Assembly (NCBI GenBank): GCA_026770595.1
Contig: MU634686.1
Coordinates: 1 to 10,787, forward strand
DNA length: 10,787 nucleotides
Reading direction: 5' to 3'
Origin: Ochromonadaceae sp. CCMP2298
Lineage: Eukaryota; Sar; Synurophyceae; Ochromonadales; Ochromonadaceae
Part shown: positions 1-8,425 of the stretch, in pieces
Position numbering within the stretch: position 1 is the stretch's first letter
Layout: each line of letters begins with the position of its first letter
Translations under genes and position numbers: made by a program
Notes under the pieces: model-generated
Told to the model about the DNA's origin: nothing
Database searches by the model: none
Seen by the model: the letters and a program-made list of their open reading frames with translations, nothing else

Positions 1-30
1 GGATGTAACGGACGGATGTAACGGACGGTC

Positions 31-99
31 GGAGAGACCTTCTTCCTGGCCAACCAGGTGGAGTGCAAGCTGTGCATGATGCCCTACTTCGCGCCTAGG
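31..99 (+). pseudogene. Coding-like orphan fragment, probably an exon relic
   Basis: In one frame this stretch reads GETFFLANQVECKLCMMPYF with the same strong C/G third-position preference as the real exons nearby (ACC TTC TTC CTG GCC AAC CAG GTG GAG TGC AAG). A TAA in the repeat directly upstream and a TAG shortly downstream close the frame. I see no good donor after it. I do not recognise the peptide; its CxxC pair is the only motif. It may be a captured exon piece, or an exon of a gene that starts before the window. Only the codon use supports it. Confidence 0.35.
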
Positions 100-104
100 C
101 CTCG

Positions 105-156
105 GCCCCATCCTCTTTAGGGGACCTGGGAACCCCGTCCTCTTTAGACCTGGGAG
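105..156. repeat. Imperfect tandem duplication, unit about 27 bp
   Basis: CCCCATCCTCTTTAGGGGAC followed by CTGGGAA (105-131) is repeated at once as CCCCGTCCTCTTTAGACCTG followed by GGAGT. The core GGGGACCTGGGA recurs at about 370-381, and similar strings occur inside KMO intron 4 (about 7713-7742). It therefore appears to be a low-level dispersed noncoding motif. Confidence 0.6.
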
Positions 157-390
157 TCTTCGGCCCTCTCCTGGAGGAGGCATGACCGATGTCTGCGGTA
201 ACGGACGGATGTAACGGACGGATGTAGCGGACGGTCGTCACTTGGGGTGATTTTTATTGTATGATGAGCATGATAGTGTGAATACGAGTAGTAAGAACAA
301 AGAATTTGCACGGCGTTTCCTTCTTTTCATTTCAGGTACCTGTTCCAACCCCCTGCACAGTCCATTCTGGGGACCTGGGACAGTAAATTT

Positions 391-543
391 GGGACGTAAA
401 TCATAGCTGGAACTCGAAGATTGTGCCAGGCTTTCATGCGTCCCGGCGCGCTGTTCGAAGATGATTTCAAGCATCCTTCTGTGGATAGAATCCGTGCCAA
501 TCAACCCTCAACCCAGAGCTCATCAAACACATCCGGGAGCGAG
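391..543 (+). pseudogene. Decayed copy of a dispersed coding-like sequence (left copy)
   Basis: This stretch aligns over about 150 bp to the reverse complement of 5295-5450, at roughly 70-75% by eye. Shared blocks include GGACGTAAATCAT, ATTGTGCCA, TCTGTGGAT and CCAATCAACCCTCA. In both copies one frame reads a related peptide around DFKHP, and many differences fall at third positions. This copy has one extra base after the DFKHP codons relative to the right copy, so the frame that continues as LW....PINP.P is shifted. I do not recognise the family. It could be an exon relic, a transposon fragment or a duplicated gene piece. Confidence 0.6.
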
Positions 544-941
544 GATTACGACGCGAGGAGGATTGTGGGCAAAACCGGTTCGAGTTTGTCACAGTAAAAT
601 TGGCAGTAAATATATAGGACATTATATTGACAAAACGCCAAGTATTGTGATACGCGGAAGAAAGAGTTCTTTCTTCCCTTTTTCGCCACTCCACTTATTG
701 GGTTTTTAAGTTTATCTGACACGTTTTCAGTCTCGGACCCACTTGGAAAAACTGACGTGAAATGTTGGTTTGAGTGATTGAGATTGGATTCAGCTTCCTA
801 ACTTAACAGTGTCAGCTGCGTGTTCTTCAGCTTCCTATTAGTGTCAGCTGCGGGTTCTTGTTCATCACGTTGATGAACCCATAATGGACGCAAGGACACA
901 CTCTTCAGCCAAATTCAGGCACAGAGCCAGAATCTTACGCG
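544..941. other. Noncoding stretch upstream of the small hypothetical gene
   Basis: No convincing gene is seen. Short reading frames here have codon use unlike the real exons. The string GTGTCAGCTGCG followed by (T/G)GTTCTT occurs twice (about 810-825 and 841-857) as a short direct repeat, with AGCTTCCTA also repeated beside it. An upstream ATG at 884 opens a 32-codon frame that overlaps the start at 942 in another frame; it could act as an upstream ORF. Confidence 0.5.
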
Positions 942-1379
942 ATGAGCAGAAGAGAGCCGCGAGAGAACCGGGGGATGCATAGATCGGCATCGCTTCCTAC
1001 AGTCAGAGACAAGCGGGGTATGGAGGAACACAAGAGAGAGAGAAAGGATTCGATCCAGTCGTCATCGGTTCGAGACGAAGAGCAGACCCAGAGCTCTGGA
1101 GGCTCAGACGAAGAGGCTCTGGAGGCTCTGGAGTCGGATAGACTATCATCCTTCAACTCATTCAACAACGCATTCAACGTGTCAAGGGCCCCCAGCTCGT
1201 CCGCCCCACCGGTAGCCAGGCGGCTCTCCCCTGCCCACGAGAAGCTCTTGAAACTGCGCACGCGCAGCCCAGTCCCGAAGTTATCCGAGACTGACTCCCT
1301 GACCCTGCTCAAGTGCTCCTTCGTACATACAGTACAGTACACAGGTGTAGGTGCACTGGGTCGGCCCCGGCTCGAATAA
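942..1379 (+). CDS. Hypothetical Ser/Arg/Glu-rich protein, likely disordered
   Basis: An ATG at 942 opens 145 codons to TAA. The N-terminal third is basic (MSRREPRENRG, HKRERKD). A Ser/Glu-rich acidic middle follows (QSSGGSDEEALEALESD), then an Asn/Phe/Ser patch (about residues 67-80), then a Pro/Ser/Arg tail. There is no signal peptide, membrane segment or recognised fold; the composition suggests an intrinsically disordered protein. The last 15-20 codons overlap a GTACA-rich stretch and look less coding, so the exon may end at a donor near 1323 or 1344 and continue elsewhere. No neighbour suggests a role. The basic head and the RLS-type motif are loosely like those of the gene at 10202, too weakly to claim paralogy. 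Confidence 0.45.
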   Translation: MSRREPRENRGMHRSASLPTVRDKRGMEEHKRERKDSIQSSSVRDEEQTQSSGGSDEEALEALESDRLSSFNSFNNAFNVSRAPSSSAPPVARRLSPAHEKLLKLRTRSPVPKLSETDSLTLLKCSFVHTVQYTGVGALGRPRLE

Positions 1380-1541
1380 CATCCTTCCCATGGGAGCAGC
1401 TGAGCTCATGCATTGGTGGAGCTGGGTGCACCACAACCTTCCCCCACAACAACCCCACCATCTTCACCCACAATCTTCGCGTCGCAGCCTACAGTACATA
1501 CTGCAGTACATGATGTACCCTAGAGTGATGTTTTTTAAGCA

Positions 1542-1580
1542 TTAGTAGAATATTGTACCTTTAGTAGAATGATGCACCCT
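1542..1580. repeat. Tandem duplication, unit 19-20 bp
   Basis: TTAGTAGAATATTGTACCT is followed directly by TTAGTAGAATGATGCACCCT. Related partial strings flank it (GATGTACCCTAGAGTGATG before, TTGTAGAATATAG after). Confidence 0.65.
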
Positions 1581-1744
1581 AAAAGGTTGAGCAACATACC
1601 TTGTAGAATATAGAAAGACAACATGCTTTTTAAGCATTAATCAAGCATATTTGAAGCCAACACCTTACAACACTTTTCCCAGAGCGAAGGACAGAAGCAG
1701 ACGGTCTACACATATATCTTATATATCCACTAAGACATAAATGT

Positions 1745-1766
1745 CGACAAAGATGTATCTTTGTCG
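1745..1766. repeat. Perfect 10-bp inverted repeat with a 2-base spacer
   Basis: CGACAAAGAT, GT, then ATCTTTGTCG form a perfect hairpin-capable palindrome. A second weaker stem (TCGGCA ... TGCCGA) follows at about 1793-1813. No gene association is clear. Confidence 0.8.
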
Positions 1767-1855
1767 GTCTATACAGTATATTTGTCGTTGCGTCGGCATC
1801 TAGCAAGTGCCGATGTACGTGTCGTGTGTATACACTTTTAAGATAATAACGCCCC

Positions 1856-1927
1856 CACCCGGAGTAGTATTAATAGTTTAAGAAACAATAACACACGCTT
1901 GTGTAACGCTCGTGTATACTCCGGGTG
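1856..1927. repeat. 11-bp inverted repeat enclosing a 50-base spacer
   Basis: CACCCGGAGTA (1856-1866) and TACTCCGGGTG (1917-1927) are exact reverse complements. The string TAATAACG occurs just outside each arm (about 1845-1852 and 1928-1935), like a direct duplication flanking a small element. The spacer holds a smaller ACACG/CGTGT stem. A tiny MITE-like insertion is possible but unproven. Confidence 0.7.
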
Positions 1928-2039
1928 TAATAACGGCATCAAAATCGTAGGGCTAAGCCCCTTCCAGCCCTTTTTTAACCCCCCTGTTTAACCCCTTTTT
2001 AGACCCCTTTCAGACCCTTTTAAGCTAATTAGCGCCGTT

Positions 2040-4566
2040 TCATGATGATAATGTGGCGCGAATCTGGTCCGGCGAGCAGCCCTGCTCCAGCATCTGCTCT
2101 AGGGCGATCACCTGAGAGGCCGTAGACCGAATTAGATACAGCGAATTACAAAAGGGGGTGTAGAAAAGGGGTTTTAGAAGACCCTTTAGCTTATAGAAGG
2201 TGGAAAGAACAGATTTGGCACCAGGGGGGGGATTAAAATACGTATTTTATGTATTCCTACCTGCGACACCCCGTCTATCATCTTCTGCACCAATTGCACC
2301 TCAGAGAAGCCCAGCCTAGGGTGGGTTTAAATGCATAATGGGGGTGGGCAGGGTGGGTTTAAATCACATCACACAAGGTGGGTTATGTATGTACGCGTAC
2401 ACATAAGGTGGGTTTTAATGCATATATTAGCACATAAGGTGGGTTTTAATGTACCTCTGCTTGTTAGATATGTCGAACTTGCCCCCCTCGGCGGCGCTGT
2501 GCTCGCCGGCGGACCCGCGGGGCTGCAGGTCAAATGCCGAGCAGACGGTCTGGGTGGTAAGTGTAGGTAAGAGTAGGTAAGTATAGGTAGTATAGTGTTT
2601 GTGGGTGTGGGTAGGAGTAGGTATAGTGTGTGGGTGTGGGTAAGTGTAGGTAGTATAGTGTGTGTGGGTGTAGGTAGGAGTAGGTAAGTGAAGGTAAGTG
2701 TAGGTAAGTAAGGTATAGATAGTGTGTAGGGGTGTGGGTGTGGGTGTGGGTGTGGGTGTGGGTGTGGGTGTGGGTGTGGGTGTGGGTGTGGGTGTGGGTG
2801 TGGGTGTAGGGTGGGTTTAAATGCATATACAACATAAGGTGGGATTTATTGCATACATACAACACATAAGGGTGGGTTTTAATGCACATATACAACACAT
2901 AGGGTGGGTTTTAATGTTTTATGTATTTACCTCTAGGAGCTCTCTGTCTAGGCGGTTGTCCCCCTCCATCAGTTTGTTGAACTCGGGCAGCACCACCATC
3001 ACAGACGCGCGCAGACCTGTGTGTAGGTGTGTGTAGGTACAGATAGTGTGGGTTTTAATGCATTTGTGGTATAGATAGGGTGGGTTTTATTGCATATACG
3101 CGTACACATAGGGTGGGTTTAAATGCGTACCTGTGCCCAGATTGGAGGGACAGGTGCCCATAAATCCCAGTGTTTCGTTCCACATCAATTTGGTCTTGTT
3201 GGCCTCCGCGGCTGCCTTGATTGCATGTGAGAGGCGGCAGAAGCGGGCGAAGACGGAGTGTATGTTTCCCCCCATCTCCATGGAGATTATGCGGCAGTGG
3301 TCTTCCTCGTTCACCCAGGCGAGGGCGGTCTGCGCCTCGTTGTGGAAGATGCCTCTGTTGTTGTAGTTGTATAAGTATAAGTATAAGAATAAGTATAAGT
3401 ATAAGTATAAGTAATAATAGGAGTAGTAATAATAGTAATAGTAATAGTAATAGTAATAGTAATAGTAATAGTAGTAGTGTAATGACGAATTCTAGTACGT
3501 ACCTGTTGTTGGGCCAGGAGCGGGCAGCGCCAGCGCCAGTGAGCAGATTCTTTTTACTCGGGACTTGGAATAAAAAGCCTTTTTCCAGCAGGAACTTTGA
3601 CTGCTCCTCGGTGAGCGTGCCCAGCTCGTAGTAGGTGCCTGAGAGCTCGCCCGAGAGGCCTGCGGTGAGGGGTTAGAGAGGGGTTTAATAGGTGGTAGAG
3701 GGGGGTTAATAGGTGTCAGAGGAGGATCAAAAGGTGTTGGAGGGAGTTTAATAGGTGTTAGAGTGCGATGAGAGGGGGTTTAATAGGTGTGAGTGATGTG
3801 CTTTGAGTATGCATGCTATCTTACCTGCGAAGGTCTGCTTCAGCACGGCCTCCACACCTTATAGGAGGGGTTTAAATACACATTGTTGTATAGAAGGTTA
3901 GGTTTTAATATACATTGTAGCATAGAAGGAGAGGGTTAAATACACAATTATAGAGGGTTGCACGGCCTCCACACCTGCGCGGTCCTCGTCAGTGGCGCCC
4001 GCAGGCAGGGCGAAGCCGGAGATATTTCGGGCTGCGCGGATGCGTGTGGAGACCACGTAGGTGTTGAAGGTCTCCTTCTGACAGTCGGCGAAGACCAGCT
4101 TGGAGGGGTCGAGGTCCACGGGGTGCAGGGAGGAGGCGGCGTCGTACCCGTGCCAGCCCTTGATGATGGGGTAGTACAGGTCCTTGAACAGCTCCCAGCA
4201 CTCCTCGTCGCCCGCGGTGCAGCCCACGCCCAGGTGGGGCGTCACCACGCCGGTCATGATGGCGTTGGAGAGCGTGTAGCCCTTTGCAGAGCGCCGGTCC
4301 TTGAGCTTCTCGTACAGCTCTGGGTTTAGTGTCTGCGCCATGAGCGACTTGTGCTCCGGCCCGAAGGCGGGGGTGGCGTCGTACGTTACGAACTTGAAGT
4401 CCGCTGTGTCCTTCGTGTCGCCCGCGTAGCTGCCTCCGTACCGTGTGTAGGGGTCTGAGTAGCGGGCCATAGAGGCGCCCATATGCTGGTACATCGTGTC
4501 CGGGAAGGAGGCGGGGCAGGCTGCGAGGGCGTCCCTGTCCACCTCACACACGGGGAAGAAAGACAT
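2040..4566 (-). CDS. Phosphagen (guanidino) kinase, arginine-kinase-like, 8 exons
   Basis: The enzyme transfers phosphate reversibly between ATP and a guanidino compound, a cellular energy buffer. My exon model is 4566-3975, 3857-3825, 3659-3503, 3354-3131, 3016-2931, 2549-2455, 2315-2261 and 2111-2040. It totals 1314 nt and 437 residues, all with GT-AG introns and consistent phases. Visible motifs are the short specificity loop at 106-120 (GV...VGCTAGDEE), STRIR (173-177), VNEEDH (275-280, the catalytic Glu), TCPSNLGTG with catalytic Cys329, RASV (338-341), and RGSAGEH with Glu380 (375-381). GEH and a 6-residue loop are arginine-kinase features; VGCTAGDEE is creatine-kinase-like. Arginine is thus the likeliest substrate; taurocyamine or another guanidine remains possible. 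An extension of about 60 residues precedes the usual N-terminal domain, making it longer than the typical 355-380. 4566 is the first in-frame ATG; no targeting peptide is obvious. Confidence 0.93.
2112..2260 (-). other. Phosphagen kinase intron 7
   Basis: The donor is GTAGGA and the acceptor CTCTCAG, length 149 nt. It is pyrimidine-rich on the gene strand. Near the donor it contains a perfect 16-bp palindrome (TAAAATACGTATTTTA at 2234-2249). Flank similarity across the junctions is only CAGGT. Confidence 0.85.
2316..2454 (-). repeat. Phosphagen kinase intron 6, array of TTAAAACCCACC units
   Basis: The donor is GTACAT and the acceptor ACCCACCCTAG, 139 nt. On the gene strand, units of CATTAAAACCCACC(T/C)TATGTG type recur about four times with variation. 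The last unit, CATTTAAACCCACCCTAG, forms the actual 3' splice site. The same unit is found in introns 4 and 5. Confidence 0.85.
2550..2930 (-). repeat. Phosphagen kinase intron 5, shared units plus a GGTGTG microsatellite
   Basis: The donor is GTAAAT and the acceptor TTACCACCCAG, 381 nt, the longest intron here. Its 5' third (2815-2930) carries about four copies of the CATTAAAACCCACCCTATGTG-type unit. A hexamer array follows at about 2731-2807: GGTGTG on the plus strand, about 13 near-perfect copies. Next comes about 170 nt of degenerate CCTACACTTAC pyrimidine repeats up to the acceptor. The G-rich strand is the template strand of the kinase gene. Confidence 0.9.
3017..3130 (-). repeat. Phosphagen kinase intron 4, three units shared with introns 5 and 6
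   Basis: The donor is GTACGC and the acceptor ACACACAG, 114 nt. Three units of GCATTAAAACCCACCCTAT type, spaced about 34-36 nt, fill the 5' two thirds; a CTACACACAC tract precedes the acceptor. The 7-mer CACAGGT spans both exon-intron junctions. Confidence 0.85.
3355..3502 (-). repeat. Phosphagen kinase intron 3, two hexamer arrays
   Basis: The donor is GTACGT and the acceptor ACAACAACAG, 148 nt. On the plus strand it consists of a TATAAG-type array (about 3370-3415) and a TAGTAA-type array (about 3416-3475). On the gene strand these read as CTTATA and TTACTA, so TACTA-like branch-site cores recur throughout. CAACAACAG (9 bp) ends both the upstream exon and the intron. Confidence 0.85.
3660..3824 (-). 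repeat. Phosphagen kinase intron 2, about five tandem units of 21-27 nt
   Basis: The donor is GTAAGA and the acceptor CACCGCAG, 165 nt. On the gene strand, units of AACACCTATTAAACCCCCTC type recur about five times (about 3665-3795), again pairing a TTAAAC-like branch core with a pyrimidine stretch. CGCAGG is shared by the two junctions. Confidence 0.85.
3858..3974 (-). repeat. Phosphagen kinase intron 1, three 33-nt units bounded by a 17-bp direct repeat
   Basis: The intron is 117 nt. The 17-mer AGGTGTGGAGGCCGTGC occurs at 3976-3960 across the donor and again at 3859-3843 across the acceptor, with no mismatch. Between the copies lie exactly 100 bp: about three degenerate units of AATGTGTATTTAAACCC followed by CTCCTTCTATACAAC. 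The coding sequence stays intact only if the intron is removed. Confidence 0.9.
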
Positions 4567-4685
4567 ATTCGAATGAGGCTGTTTGCTAGAAGGGTGCGCC
4601 ACAGAGGTGGGCGAGGATAAGTGAGAGCCGCTGCTTACATCTTACATCAGACCCAACCCCCACCCGCTTCCTCTTCCAGAAACGA

Positions 4686-5241
4686 TCTAAGTTAAAGTTA
4701 CCGTCATTTTCCGAACTTAAGGAACCTGGGTTTTGAAACAAACTTAAGGAATTTTGTGGTGGTTCACCAAAAAAACCTAAGGAAAAAGCTGGTTTTTTCA
4801 AACCAAACTTAAGCACCTGGGAAGTTCCCCTTAAAATTTACCATGTTTTGCCCAATTTTTCGCTTATAAAAACCGCCTTGAGGATAAGGAAAATCGACCA
4901 AAACCCACCAAAACCCACCAAATTTCAAGTGGGTGCCATTTGGCCGCATCGATGATTCAGAGCAGTAGCAGCCGAGATAGTAGCAGCACCACTGCCAATA
5001 GTGGGAGGAGAAGAGCCCCGTAGTAAGCGAGCGCGGAGAGAGTACGACCGTAATCACGTTCCGGATACTGTGTTTGACCGGTGGAACTAAACTTAAGGAA
5101 TATTCTGGAGGTGCTGAAACAAACTTAAGGAATTATTGGGAATCTGCCAAACAAAATAAGGCCATTTACACCCAAAAACCATCTCAACAAACATAAGGAA
5201 TTCCTTAAGTTTGGAAAATGACGGTAACTTATTCTAAGTTA
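4686..5241. mobile_element. Non-autonomous TIR element (MITE-like), about 550 bp
   Basis: The terminal inverted repeats are 30 bp, 4695-4724 against 5230-5201, with one mismatch. They begin AAGTTACCGTCATTTTCC and run into a CTTAAG palindrome. The 9-mer TCTAAGTTA lies immediately outside the left TIR (4686-4694) and two bases outside the right TIR (5233-5241), as expected of a target-site duplication. AAACTTAAGGAAT-like strings recur about eight times inside near both ends. The interior encodes nothing convincing. A 9-bp duplication with long TIRs would fit a Mutator-like superfamily, but the class is inferred. It lies about 120 bp upstream of the kinase ATG. Confidence 0.75.
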
Positions 5242-5294
5242 ACCAAAAAGTGTCATTCCCCTATTCCCCTTTTTCTGTAACCGTCGTCCCTATT

Positions 5295-5450
5295 CTCGCT
5301 TTCAGCTGCCGATGTTGTTTGCTGAGCTGGGATGAGGGTTGATTGGATGCACAGACATCCACAGAGGGTGCTTAAAATCCTCCTCGGAGAGTCGGGGAGC
5401 CTGCGCCACCAAACATGGCACAATCGAGTCCCAGCAATGATTTACGTCCG
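5295..5450 (-). pseudogene. Decayed copy of a dispersed coding-like sequence (right copy)
   Basis: This is the reverse-complement partner of 391-543. On the minus strand one frame reads LSEEDFKHPLWMSVHPINP, then a Ser/Asn-rich end and a TGA. The frame is intact over this short span, unlike in the left copy. No start, splice site or recognised domain is visible, so it is called a fragment. It lies between the TIR element and a Cys-rich orphan exon on the same strand. Confidence 0.6.
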
Positions 5451-5520
5451 TTACTGAAAACGGATGTACTGCATATCCGCATAAAGACGTAGAGACTCTA
5501 ACGCTTCTACTTCAGGACGT

Positions 5521-5559
5521 AATGATTTAGGGAAATGATTTAGGGAAATGATTTAGGGA
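5521..5559. repeat. Three exact tandem copies of a 13-bp unit
   Basis: AATGATTTAGGGA occurs at 5521-5533, 5534-5546 and 5547-5559 without mismatch and is followed by a partial fourth copy. It lies in the divergent intergenic region between the kinase and KMO. Confidence 0.9.
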
Positions 5560-5632
5560 TGATTTATGCTGCGCAGCACCTCAAACCGGGGGAAATGTCC
5601 ATTACCACCTTTTAAGCACCATTTAGCAGCAT

Positions 5633-5740
5633 TTAGCACCACCTCGAGCACTGCAGAGTGCCGCAGATGATCTTGGGCGTGGACCAGCTGTAGCAGATGC
5701 CGTACTTCTTCTTGGTGCAAAAATACTTTCTTTTGTGCGC
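5633..5740 (-). pseudogene. Cys-rich orphan terminal exon, gene unknown
   Basis: After a possible acceptor (AAAATAG) the minus strand reads 35 codons to TAA with strongly coding third positions (TGC ACC AAG AAG AAG TAC GGC ATC TGC TAC AGC TGG). The peptide has five Cys with spacings C-x7-C-x9-C-x4-C-x3-C and ends SRWC. This looks like a small disulfide or zinc-binding tail. No upstream exon is recognisable before the KMO start on the other strand, so it may be a gene relic or a transposase tail. A longer minus frame over the same bases has poor composition and is not preferred. Confidence 0.4.
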
Positions 5741-6000
5741 CTATTTTTGCTGGAATTACAGTTTTCCGTAGAGATTGATGAACTCCATTCTCTGGATATA
5801 CTTCTCCGTCGAATATGCTCGAACGCTCGAATACATGAATCGAACTCTGATTGAGAAAAAAGGGGATCGGCCCGCGTTCCCAACATCGAATGAGTCACGC
5901 TTTTAGGAGCACCGAAGCAGTCTGGGAGAAGGAGGTTGGAGAGGGAGGGAGAAGCCTTGTCCGTCTGCTTCGTGCGGCAGAGTTCAGACAAGAGCCAACA

Positions 6001-6060
6001 GTCAGCAGCCAGCAGCAGCCAGCAGCAGCCAGCAGCAGCCAGCAGCAGCCAGCAGCAAGC
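6001..6060 (+). repeat. Decamer minisatellite in the KMO leader
   Basis: AGCAGCAGCC occurs four times exactly at 6011-6050, with a diverged copy on each side, ending 58 bp before the KMO ATG. The period of 10 is not a multiple of three, so expansion or loss would shift any overlapping frame. This fits an untranslated leader rather than coding sequence. Confidence 0.85.
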
Positions 6061-6118
6061 CAGGAGCAGCCGCGAGGAGACAGCTTGAAGAGCACACATA
6101 CAGACTCACCTACAGACC

Positions 6119-8273
<2,155 letters not shown>

Positions 8274-8395
8274 GTGAGAGTCGGCGAACATATATATTGT
8301 AAAGTAAAGCGAAATCCGTGTAGGGAAGCTAAGGTGACAAAGAATGATCAACTTGAATTTTGAACCGAAAAAGGCTCACTTGATGCGTTTTCCTA

Positions 8396-8425
8396 CTTGA
8401 ACCTTACAATCTTGAACCTAACAAT
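8396..8425. repeat. Tandem 15-bp duplication
   Basis: CTTGAACCTTACAAT is followed directly by CTTGAACCTAACAAT, one mismatch, then a truncated CTTAAC. Confidence 0.8.

Larger units (their letters stand above)
1..237. repeat. Two clusters of a 13-bp repeat about 206 bp apart
   Basis: The unit GGATGTAACGGAC occurs twice at 1-26 and is followed by GGTCG. Near 194-232 it recurs as one partial, one exact and one single-mismatch copy, again followed by GGTCG. The stretch between the clusters (about 32-193) is not repeated. The arrangement looks like a longer tandem duplication or a repeat-flanked insertion, but the window starts inside the first cluster, so its full extent is unknown. Confidence 0.75.
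1380..2039. other. Intergenic region between the hypothetical gene and the kinase 3' end
   Basis: No gene is seen. The region holds a GTACA-rich palindromic patch (about 1489-1514), short tandem repeats (1542-1580), two copies of TTTTTAAGCATTA (1532-1544 and 1627-1639), several inverted repeats (1745-1927), and a pyrimidine tract of about five degenerate units of CCCCTTTTTAA type (about 1955-2025). Read on the minus strand, that tract lies just after the kinase stop and probably belongs to its 3' UTR. Confidence 0.6.

Noticed and set aside
2731-2807. Interstitial telomere repeat
   Set aside because: GGTGTG resembles G-rich telomere repeats, but it lies inside an intron and I do not know the telomere sequence of this species.
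2530-2898. Minus-strand reading frame rich in Thr-His and Tyr-Leu
   Set aside because: It translates the CACACC and CCTACACTTAC repeats of kinase intron 5 and includes exon 6 in the wrong frame; pure repeat shadow.
3361-3480. Possible CRISPR-like array of short repeats
   Set aside because: The units are contiguous hexamers without spacers, inside a spliced intron of a eukaryotic gene.
3221-3631. Plus-strand frame with long Ser-Ile and Asn-Ser runs
   Set aside because: It is the antisense of kinase exons 3 and 4 plus the hexamer arrays of intron 3.
3958-4329. Plus-strand 123-codon Gly/Val-rich frame
   Set aside because: Antisense shadow of kinase exon 1.
5623-6099. Minus-strand 158-codon frame with a Leu/Ala/Cys-rich start resembling a signal peptide
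   Set aside because: The hydrophobic start is the antisense of the AGCAGCAGCC array in the KMO leader; codon use is poor, and the Cys-rich exon reads better in another frame.
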